Positions 7,899 through 13,430 of a stretch of 13,430 bases of DNA are shown piece after piece. The notes beneath the pieces were generated by a model that saw only the letters and a program-made list of their open reading frames with translations, did no database searches and had not been told where the DNA came from. The stretch's first letter is position 1; each line of letters begins with the position of its first letter. Position numbers and translations under genes: made by a program. This DNA comes from a bacterium (lineage in GTDB: Bacteria > Verrucomicrobiota > Verrucomicrobiae > Opitutales > Opitutaceae), in the NCBI GenBank assembly GCA_021780625.1, contig JAJXYI010000352.1:1-13430 (forward strand). Direction: 5' to 3'.

Positions 7899-7922
7899 GC
7901 GGACTGATTCGAATCAGTCCGC
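7899..7922. terminator. Perfect 24-bp palindrome downstream of the GH43 gene, possible terminator hairpin
   Basis: The half-site GCGGACTGATTC is followed at once by its exact reverse complement, giving 24 bp of perfect dyad symmetry 32 bp beyond the GH43 stop codon. As RNA it would form a 10-bp stem with a TCGA loop, which could end the GH31-GH43 transcript or protect its 3' end. No T-run follows on either strand, so it is not a classic intrinsic terminator. A binding site for a dimeric regulator is the main alternative. Confidence 0.45.
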
Positions 7923-7954
7923 TGATGCTTTCTCACCAAGATCAAGCCATTGGC

Positions 7955-9589
7955 CTATTGGGTTCCGATGCATTTGTCTCCAAACACGGTGAATTCGGCC
8001 ACGCCCGGAGTAATTCCCTTGGGTGCACCGACTATGACCAGCCGCGCACTGCTCCCTTTCACGGGCGCACACTCGCGGTAGTCGATCAGCAAGTCCTCCT
8101 GACTCTTGCTGCGGTCAAGCACCACCTGCCAGGTTTTGGGGGCGGTTTCCACTTCAACTCGATAGCGGAATGGACCGGGATTTGCGCCCCTGCGGGTATC
8201 GAGTCCGATGTCGCGCCAGATCAGCCGCACGGCCCGCACCGTGGTGGGGGCGCGAAAGGCGGTGGTGAGCACAGGGTTTGCATCCCCCTTGGCCGGTTGC
8301 CACCAGGTCATGAGGTTATTATCCACCGCGAAGCGGCCGGTCAAATTCCCCGCCGCGGATGAGACAGCCGCGGGTTCACCTTGGTTGAGTGGCAGCCAGC
8401 CGGGAGATAACGGTCGATCCGGCGCCCCGACCGGCGCTGGCAGATACTGGGGCAGCGAGGTGGCTTGGGGCACATACAGTTCTCCGTTTGCGTCAATGGC
8501 GGCGAGGTCGAAGCCAATCCGCCGCTCAAATCCGTTGAGCACCGAGGCGTGCACGCAATAAAATGCCCACAGTCGGCCGCGCGGTCCTGCGACGATACAA
8601 CCATGCCCCGTGCCGGTGATAAGTCCCTCGGTCGTTCGGAGAATGGGATTCCGTTTTTGTGGTTTGAACGGCCCGAGCGGACTGTCCGAGACATAGCAGC
8701 CCATCGCATAGGTGCGGTATTCCGTGCCCGCCGCAGAGTAGGTCAGATAGTAGCGATTTTTCACCTTCAACATCCAAGCGCCTTCGAGCCAGCCAACGGT
8801 CGCGTCCTGGTTCCAATCGCCCAGCGCTTCCCACGGCTGGAGGTCGGGCCGGAAGGGAATTGCACAGAACGGCTTTGAAATCGTGACGAGAGGGTTTTTC
8901 GCATCCAACTCCACGGCCCAGATGCCGTCGCGCGGCGTGCAGCCCCAATAGAGGAAAAGCCGGCCATGATCCGAAAACAGCATGGGATCCCAGAACCACG
9001 GCATTCCGGGCACCTTGGGAAGCTGCATCTTGCCAACTTTCTCAAAGGGTCCGAGCGGAGAGCTCGAGCTGTAGAGTTCCGCGTCTGAGGCAACGAGCAG
9101 GAATCGTCCATCGTGCTTCACCACGGTCGGGGCATAACCGATGTCGCGGACGTTCAGCGGATGATGCACCCAGGTGAGGCCTTCATCCGAACTCACCCAC
9201 GCCATATCGCACGAGGGGTAAAGGTACCATTTGCCCTCGTACCAGAGTGCAGACGGATCCGCGAGTTCCCGGTATTGCTCCCCAGGAGGCGCATTTTCTG
9301 GAAGGTCTCGCACGAGCCTCCCAATGGGGTAATCGGGCAAAGATATTGGGTTACAGTAGGTCGTTGGCGCCCGATCGCGAACCACGGGCGCAGCCTCGGC
9401 ACCGGAGGCTGGCAGTGAAAGCGCCACGCTGGCGATCAGTGCCAAACACACGGATGTTCGCGAGCCGCCAAAGATTGGGCGCAGCAGGCCGTCGACCATC
9501 AAACGCAGGCGGAACCGGTCGGACAACCCACTCGCTCTGCTTGGTCCGAACAGCCCCTCCCTCTTCGATGCCTCGGTTTTCATCTTCAT
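7955..9589 (-). CDS. Secreted GH43-type glycoside hydrolase with C-terminal discoidin-like domain
   Basis: This enzyme of 544 residues probably removes arabinose or beta-xylose from hemicellulose side chains. I chose the ATG at 9589 (MKMKTEASK). The frame stays open to 9796, but the extra 69 residues are polar, unlike a signal sequence. The start used here is followed by a basic stretch and the hydrophobic core SVCLALIASVALSLPASGAEA at about 44-64, an unusually late signal sequence, so the ATG at 9499 (MVDGLLRP) is a possible shorter start. The five-bladed propeller covers about 75-390. The likely catalytic trio is Asp111 in ELADPS (base), Asp201 in WFWDPM (modulator) and Glu269 in GWLEGAW (acid). 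Residues about 405-540 form an F5/8 type C, CBM32-like beta-sandwich (FAVDNNLMTWWQP, VRLIWRDIG, FTVFGDK). GH31 lies 235 bp upstream on the same strand. Subfamily and exact substrate are open. Confidence 0.85.
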   Translation of the reverse strand: MKMKTEASKREGLFGPSRASGLSDRFRLRLMVDGLLRPIFGGSRTSVCLALIASVALSLPASGAEAAPVVRDRAPTTYCNPISLPDYPIGRLVRDLPENAPPGEQYRELADPSALWYEGKWYLYPSCDMAWVSSDEGLTWVHHPLNVRDIGYAPTVVKHDGRFLLVASDAELYSSSSPLGPFEKVGKMQLPKVPGMPWFWDPMLFSDHGRLFLYWGCTPRDGIWAVELDAKNPLVTISKPFCAIPFRPDLQPWEALGDWNQDATVGWLEGAWMLKVKNRYYLTYSAAGTEYRTYAMGCYVSDSPLGPFKPQKRNPILRTTEGLITGTGHGCIVAGPRGRLWAFYCVHASVLNGFERRIGFDLAAIDANGELYVPQATSLPQYLPAPVGAPDRPLSPGWLPLNQGEPAAVSSAAGNLTGRFAVDNNLMTWWQPAKGDANPVLTTAFRAPTTVRAVRLIWRDIGLDTRRGANPGPFRYRVEVETAPKTWQVVLDRSKSQEDLLIDYRECAPVKGSSARLVIVGAPKGITPGVAEFTVFGDKCIGTQ

Positions 9590-9612
9590 AGCATGCGTCC
9601 GTTTACTTGATC

Positions 9613-9634
9613 GGATACGGTCCTGATACTGTCC
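9613..9634 (-). promoter_or_regulatory. 11-bp direct repeat just upstream of the GH43 gene
   Basis: GGATACGGTCC (9613-9623) is followed directly by TGATACTGTCC (9624-9634), 9 of 11 bases identical. The repeat lies 24-45 bp before the chosen GH43 start, in the 235-bp gap behind the GH31 gene. Head-to-tail sites with 11-bp spacing are typical of OmpR/PhoB-type response regulators, so a regulator site is possible. No convincing -35/-10 pair was found with it. Confidence 0.3.
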
Positions 9635-9824
9635 GAGGCAGACGCGAATCCCGCGCTGTTGGCGTTCAGGGAAATCGCTCCTGTTTTGTTGATCGGCCGA
9701 AGAATAACCAAAGCTTTGCCCGGTTACGTCAGCCATTGGTCGGCCGGAAGGGGGCGAGCCTTTAGGGCGTGTTGTCATGTGATCAATCGTGGGCATTAAC
9801 GGCGGGACCCAGCGCGGCCCCAGG

Positions 9825-12239
9825 CTACTTCTTGGCGTCCACCACGACCACCGGCGTCGCGCCGGAGCCGGTCAGGGTGCGGGCTTTGTCGTCCCAGACG
9901 AGGTGGTCGATGCGCGCCGCCGCGCCGCCCTTTTCGTAGGCGTAGGTGGAGCCGTCGTCGTGATAGAGGTCGAAGCTGCCGTTGGCCCCGGGATAGACCC
10001 GGTACTCGGCGATGGCCTGCGGTTGCCGGGCGCTGGCGACCTCGACGCCGAACGGAATGATGCTGCCGGCGCGCACAAAGAGCGGAAGGGTGTCGATGGG
10101 CGCGCTGACCTCGATCGTCTGGCCGCCGTGCACGCGTTCATTGGTCCAGTAGTTGTACCAGTCGCACCCGGCGGGCAGGTACACGGAGCGGTGGGTCGCG
10201 CCCTGTTCGGTGACCGGCGCCACGAGAAACGCCGGGCCGTACATGTACTCGTCGGGAATGTTGCCGGCCTTCGGATCGCGGGGAAAATCCATGAACAGCG
10301 CCCGCATGTACGGAGCGCCCGTCTGGTAGGTCCGGTACGCGAGCGAATACGTATAGGGCAGGAGCTTGTAGCGGAGCTTGAGATAGCGCGCGAGGATGGG
10401 CTCGGCCTGGCGGCCGTAGGACCAGACCTCGTTGTGCTTCCGTTCGCCATGTGCGCGCATCACGGGCTGGAACGTGCCCCATTCGAACCAGCGCACGAAG
10501 AGCTCGGGATAGTCCGCGTAGTTGCCGATGACGTCGCGCGCATCGCTTCCGTCGATGAGCGGCTTGTGGGCGGGGCGGTAGTCGGCGGGAATCCGCGGCG
10601 AGAAGAAGCCGGCGATGTCCGTATCCCAATAGGGCATACCGCTGGCCGTGAAATTGAGGCCCGCCGGTATTGAGCGCTTAAGCATGTCCCAGGTGGCCAC
10701 GATGTCGCTCGACCAGAAGACGGTGCCGTTGCGCTGCGCGCCGAGGTAGGCGGCGCGCGCCAGGATCATCACGCGGCGACTGTCGCCGAAATCACGCCGG
10801 AAGCCCTCGTAGACGGCGCTCGTGTGGACGAGCGGGTAGAGGTTGTAGTAGCGGACGCCGGCGCCGATCGAGAACCGGTCGTTCGCGGGATCGATGTCGG
10901 GTTCGGTTTCGTCGAGCCAGAGGTAGTCGAAGCCGAAGGGCTTGATGTAGCGGTCGCGCACCTCGTCCCAGAACCAGCGCGCGGCGGCGGGATTGGTCAT
11001 GTCGATGTTCGGGCCGATCGTCTTCGGAGCCCAGCCCGCGTCCGGCTGCCCCTCGGCGTTGGTGATGAGCCAGCCCTTGCTTTTGAGCATGTCGTAGAAA
11101 CGCGAGCCCTCCGGGAAGTGCGGCCAGACGCTGAGCAGGCTATGGATGCTCATCGCGTGCAACTCGCGATTCATCGCGGCGGGGTCGGGCCAACGGGCCG
11201 GGTCGAGGTCGAGCTGGCCCTGCCTGGTCATGTTCAGGAAGTCCACGACCAGGACGTCGAGCGGCAGGTGTTTTTCCCGATACGTCTTCGCCACGTCGAG
11301 GATCTGCTTCTGCGTCGGGTAGATCGCCTTGCTCTGGATGTATCCGTAGACGTCGCGCGGCAGCAGGTGGGTGACGCCCGTGAGGAGTCGGTAGCCCTCG
11401 TAGATCTTGTCGCTCGAGGAACCGGCGATGACGAAGTAGGAAACCCGGTTGCCAACTTCCGAGGACCAGTGATTGAGCTGGTTGAATCCTAGCTGAACGG
11501 TCGTCTTGGAGGGATTATCCCAGATCAGACCATAGCCGAGGCTGGAGACCATGAAGGGCACGCCCACCGTCTCGCCGCCCAGGCCCGCATAGTTGTGCCA
11601 GCAGCGGATTTCGTGATCCCGCAGGTCCATCCAGCCCTGCTGCTGTTGACCGAGTCCGTAGTAATGTTCGTCCGTCGGCGAGTCGAAGAGCGCGGCGATG
11701 GAGGATCCTTTGTTGGCGTCCATTTTGGCCACGTCCGGGCTCTCGGGAGCCATGGTCCAGGACCGCATCTGGAGGAGCTGGCGGCCCTTGGCAGTGGTCA
11801 CGCGCAGGGCGTCGTCGTGCGGGGCGTAGGGATTGGGGTGTCCGCCGAAGTACTCTTCGCGCAGCTGGTTGTTGATCGCGTCGAGCGGCATGGACTTCGG
11901 CTGCTGGTGGTCCGGGGCGAGGTTCACCACCAGTTGGGCGGAGCGGTAGGTGACCGAACCGTCGGGATTCGTCTCGCTGGACCAGCCGGCCGGGTTCGGT
12001 TGGGCGATGAAGCCGTAGCCAGGCTTGGCCGTGGCGTCGGCCTTGTCCGTGCTCAGGGTGATGCGCACGATGTTCGGCGCGTAGGGGACCACCGAAATCA
12101 CGCGTCCCTCGCGTTCGACCAGAAGGGAGCCCTGGGCGAACAGGCAGGCGGGCAGCAGGGCGGCGAGCAAGGCGCAGGCGCGGAGCAGGGGGTCGGCATT
12201 GTATTTACCGATAAATCCAAGTGCGGAGAGGTTTCTCAT
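9825..12239 (-). CDS. Secreted GH31 alpha-xylosidase/alpha-glucosidase
   Basis: This exo-acting enzyme of 804 residues probably releases alpha-linked xylose from the non-reducing end of xyloglucan oligosaccharides. The ATG at 12239 is chosen because it starts a signal peptide (MRNLSALG, then LLRACALLAALLPACLFAQ, cleavage near residue 36). The open frame extends to 12341 but adds only proline- and arginine-rich residues. After an N-terminal beta-sandwich (YYGLGQQQQGW, then YGLIWDNPS), the TIM barrel carries nucleophile Asp443 in YLWLDETEPD and acid/base Asp512 in FWSSDIVATWDML, followed by MPYWDTDIAGFF. C-terminal sandwiches include LPLFVRAGSIIPFG and a DUF5110-like end. The PA14 insert of some alpha-xylosidases appears absent. 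The GH74 enzyme nearby favours alpha-xylosidase, but alpha-glucosidase cannot be excluded by sequence alone. No Shine-Dalgarno sequence is seen. Confidence 0.9.
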   Translation of the reverse strand: MRNLSALGFIGKYNADPLLRACALLAALLPACLFAQGSLLVEREGRVISVVPYAPNIVRITLSTDKADATAKPGYGFIAQPNPAGWSSETNPDGSVTYRSAQLVVNLAPDHQQPKSMPLDAINNQLREEYFGGHPNPYAPHDDALRVTTAKGRQLLQMRSWTMAPESPDVAKMDANKGSSIAALFDSPTDEHYYGLGQQQQGWMDLRDHEIRCWHNYAGLGGETVGVPFMVSSLGYGLIWDNPSKTTVQLGFNQLNHWSSEVGNRVSYFVIAGSSSDKIYEGYRLLTGVTHLLPRDVYGYIQSKAIYPTQKQILDVAKTYREKHLPLDVLVVDFLNMTRQGQLDLDPARWPDPAAMNRELHAMSIHSLLSVWPHFPEGSRFYDMLKSKGWLITNAEGQPDAGWAPKTIGPNIDMTNPAAARWFWDEVRDRYIKPFGFDYLWLDETEPDIDPANDRFSIGAGVRYYNLYPLVHTSAVYEGFRRDFGDSRRVMILARAAYLGAQRNGTVFWSSDIVATWDMLKRSIPAGLNFTASGMPYWDTDIAGFFSPRIPADYRPAHKPLIDGSDARDVIGNYADYPELFVRWFEWGTFQPVMRAHGERKHNEVWSYGRQAEPILARYLKLRYKLLPYTYSLAYRTYQTGAPYMRALFMDFPRDPKAGNIPDEYMYGPAFLVAPVTEQGATHRSVYLPAGCDWYNYWTNERVHGGQTIEVSAPIDTLPLFVRAGSIIPFGVEVASARQPQAIAEYRVYPGANGSFDLYHDDGSTYAYEKGGAAARIDHLVWDDKARTLTGSGATPVVVVDAKK

Positions 12240-12566
12240 GGTGGTCTTGGGACGGGATTGGGGGGGCGATTCGTTCAGGTGCCCGCGGCTGAAAGGCGGG
12301 GCGTGTAGCCATCGGGCGGGTGTGCAGTTTGGCCTGCGCACGGCCGGAAATTCGAAGCATGCCCGCCCCCGCGGTCAATGCGCGAGTGCGGGGGGCTTGG
12401 TGTCGCGGACGTTTGTGGCGAGGTCCACGGGGCAGGGCAGGAATGAAATAGGCGTAATTGAATCCGCCCTGTAGGAAACTCCGGATTCTCGGTGGGGGCG
12501 CGGTCGGCATTATTGGTTGACTACTACGGAACATTGTCACATATTAAAAAGTGAAAAGGTTTGGTA
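12240..12566. other. 327-bp divergent intergenic region
   Basis: This gap separates the divergent GH31 and AbiEi genes and must hold both promoters. The part near GH31 is GC-rich, and I see no clear promoter pair or ribosome site for GH31 in it. The part near AbiEi (from about 12505) turns noticeably AT-rich and carries the promoter listed separately. No repeat, RNA gene or further coding frame is supported. Confidence 0.6.
12517..12545 (+). promoter_or_regulatory. Probable promoter of the AbiE operon
   Basis: TTGACT (12517-12522) and CATATT (12540-12545) are 17 bp apart and match the bacterial -35 and -10 boxes at 5/6 and 4/6 positions. An AAAAGG (12554-12559) follows 7 bases before the GTG at 12567. 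The stretch is AT-rich compared with its surroundings. AbiEi-type proteins repress their own operon, so an operator probably overlaps it, but I see only weak 4-bp inverted arms (TCAC/GTGA). Confidence 0.5.
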
Positions 12567-13163
12567 GTGAATCCCCAGAAGAAGAAGACTCTCATGAATG
12601 CCTTCAAGAAGGCGACGGTTCTGCCCTCCAGGCAACTGGAGGATCTGGGACTATTTCGTACCGATCTTCAGTCTGCCGTGATCGATGGCCTAATCGAACG
12701 GGTCGCTCCAGGGGTCTACCGCCGCGCGGATGCGGACGTCACGGAACACCACAGTTTCGTCGAGGCGGCGGAACGCATCCCAAGTGGCGTCATCTGCCTG
12801 CTGTCTGCGCTCCGATTCCACGAGCTCACCACGCAGGCCCCGCACCAAATCTGGATCGCGGTGCCACGCGGGAATTGGATCCCGAAGGGGCCCGGGATCA
12901 GGGTCCTGCAATTCGCAGCGGGATCGATGCGCACCGGAATCGAAGAACACGAAATCGAGGGACGTGTGGTACGGATTACCTCCGTGCCTCGAACAGTCAC
13001 TGACTGTTTCAAGTTCCGGAGCAAGGTCGGCCTTGATGTCGCGATCGAGGCGCTGCGCGAAGCCAGACGGGCTCGGCGGTGTTCAGTGGATGAGGTCATG
13101 GCGCAAGCGCGCGTATGCCGGGTTGCGAACGTGATCCGCCCCTATCTGGAGGCGCTCTCATGA
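12567..13163 (+). CDS. AbiEi-type antitoxin / transcriptional regulator of a type IV toxin-antitoxin pair
   Basis: This 198-residue protein belongs to the AbiEi family, which represses its own operon and counteracts the AbiEii nucleotidyltransferase without binding it. Residues about 19-55 (LPSRQLEDLGLFRTDLQSAV, then GLIERVAPGVYRR) form the N-terminal winged helix. Later landmarks are ICLLSALRFHELT, then QIWIAVPRGNW, and the family signature SVPRTVTDCFKFRSKVGLDV at about 139-158. The GTG at 12567 is preferred because AAAAGG stands 7 bases ahead; the ATG at 12594 would give 189 residues and is also possible. The stop codon overlaps the start of the next gene as ATGA, typical of abiE operons and a sign of translational coupling. 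The frame is intact although its partner is broken, so it may now act only as an autoregulator or as an antidote to related toxins. Confidence 0.88.
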   Translation: MNPQKKKTLMNAFKKATVLPSRQLEDLGLFRTDLQSAVIDGLIERVAPGVYRRADADVTEHHSFVEAAERIPSGVICLLSALRFHELTTQAPHQIWIAVPRGNWIPKGPGIRVLQFAAGSMRTGIEEHEIEGRVVRITSVPRTVTDCFKFRSKVGLDVAIEALREARRARRCSVDEVMAQARVCRVANVIRPYLEALS

Positions 13164-13430
13164 CAGGCCCGGCAAAGAAGAATCTCCCGGCGTCGGTCCT
13201 TCTGAGCTTTCCCAGGTCGAGGTGGAATTTCGGGAGATCTGTGAGATTCCAGTCGAAGACGACGGGCTGGTGTTCGATTCGAAGAACGTCCGGGTGGAAG
13301 AAATCCGTGAGGATGCCCGCTATGCCGGTCTTCGCGTGACGCTTGTGGCTAAACTGGCCAGGGTGAGGATTCCCGTTCAGGTGGACATTGGCTACGGAGA
13401 TGCCGTCATGCCAGGTCCTCAACAGATCGA
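13160..13430 (+). pseudogene. AbiEii-type nucleotidyltransferase toxin, internally deleted and frame-shifted, 3' end beyond window
   Basis: The ATG at 13160 overlaps the AbiEi stop. The first 14 residues, MTGPAKKNLPASVL, match the usual AbiEii start. In that frame the protein then turns to unrelated sequence and stops at 13339. From about 13204 another frame, open to the window edge with no stop, gives ELSQVEVEFREICEIPVEDD, then GLVFDSKNVRVEE, and later VQVDIGYGDAVMP, which is the middle of the same family. In intact relatives roughly 70-80 residues separate these two blocks. That stretch includes the KGA/GG...RPTRDLDL nucleotidyltransferase motif with the first two metal-binding acids, and it is absent here. 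The junction lies at about 13199-13206 and also shifts the frame. The gene therefore cannot make a normal toxin. An assembly error is the main alternative. Confidence 0.8.

Larger units (their letters stand above)
7397..7954. other. 558-bp gap between the GH74 and GH43 genes, no convincing gene
   Basis: This gap holds the 5' region of the GH74 gene, two REP-like palindromes and the 24-bp palindrome, all listed separately. A frame from TTG 7500 to 7907 (plus strand) encodes one plausible membrane helix (SVLALTALLFGVVVVV, residues about 24-39). It then runs through both REP-like repeats and into low-complexity basic sequence, so at most its first ~55 codons could be a gene remnant. I see no transposase fragment, tRNA or CRISPR unit here. 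Confidence 0.6.

Noticed and set aside
9590..9796. 69-residue N-terminal extension of the GH43 protein
   Set aside because: The added residues are polar and proline-rich and do not resemble a secretion signal; MKMKTEASK is followed by a signal-like segment and fits better.
9789..10673. 294-residue open frame on the plus strand, opposite the GH31 gene
   Set aside because: It is antisense to conserved GH31 sequence, is rich in Val/Gly/Arg as expected for GC-rich shadow frames, and has no recognisable domain.
10824..12308. Two plus-strand frames of 222 and 237 residues (10824-11492 and 11595-12308)
   Set aside because: Both mirror the GH31 gene and consist of Val/Arg/Gly/Glu-rich low-complexity sequence without motifs.
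12510..12560. AT-rich stretch before AbiEi as the edge of an integrated element
   Set aside because: No attachment-site duplication, integrase or tRNA is visible; a promoter explains the composition.

Overview
The window reads as GC-rich chromosomal DNA from a polysaccharide-degrading bacterium, most likely a verrucomicrobium near Opitutaceae. This placement is inferred. It rests on the large set of secreted carbohydrate-active enzymes, the near absence of Shine-Dalgarno sites, and two copies in the GH74 protein of a ~130-residue module (LIR-VGPTLA, F-LP--SADTA-L, YTAQVS, GVA-AE-Y) that I associate with large secreted verrucomicrobial proteins.

Layout, left to right. The window opens inside a ThuA-like gene (1-666, +), followed by a secreted CE2-type SGNH carbohydrate acetylesterase (853-1956, +). 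A complete TacA/TacT-type toxin-antitoxin pair follows on the minus strand (2047-2815), with direct repeats in its likely operator. Then come a two-helix membrane protein of unknown function (2972-3571, +) and a 43-bp unit present twice in tandem (3605-3690). The centre holds three secreted glycoside hydrolases on the minus strand: a 1226-residue multidomain GH74 xyloglucanase (3716-7396), a GH43-type enzyme with a C-terminal discoidin-like domain (7955-9589), and a GH31 alpha-xylosidase/alpha-glucosidase (9825-12239). The 558-bp gap between GH74 and GH43 holds two related REP-like palindromes and a perfect 24-bp palindrome. The right end has an AbiEi-type antitoxin/regulator (12567-13163, +) and the remains of its AbiEii nucleotidyltransferase partner, which has lost the part that should carry the first catalytic motif.

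How the genes fit together. GH74 would cut the xyloglucan backbone. GH31 would remove alpha-linked xylose from the non-reducing ends of the oligosaccharides. GH43 would remove arabinose or beta-xylose, and CE2 would remove acetyl groups. Together they suggest a locus for xyloglucan or mixed hemicellulose. No SusC/SusD pair, transporter or dedicated sugar regulator is visible here, so the locus is either split or continues outside the window. Two defence or stability modules of different types flank the hydrolase block, one apparently intact and one decayed.

I found no tRNA, rRNA, CRISPR array or intact transposase. I did not find a clearly new multi-gene system. The best leads are the decayed AbiE pair, the architecture of the GH74 protein, and the non-coding palindromes and repeats.
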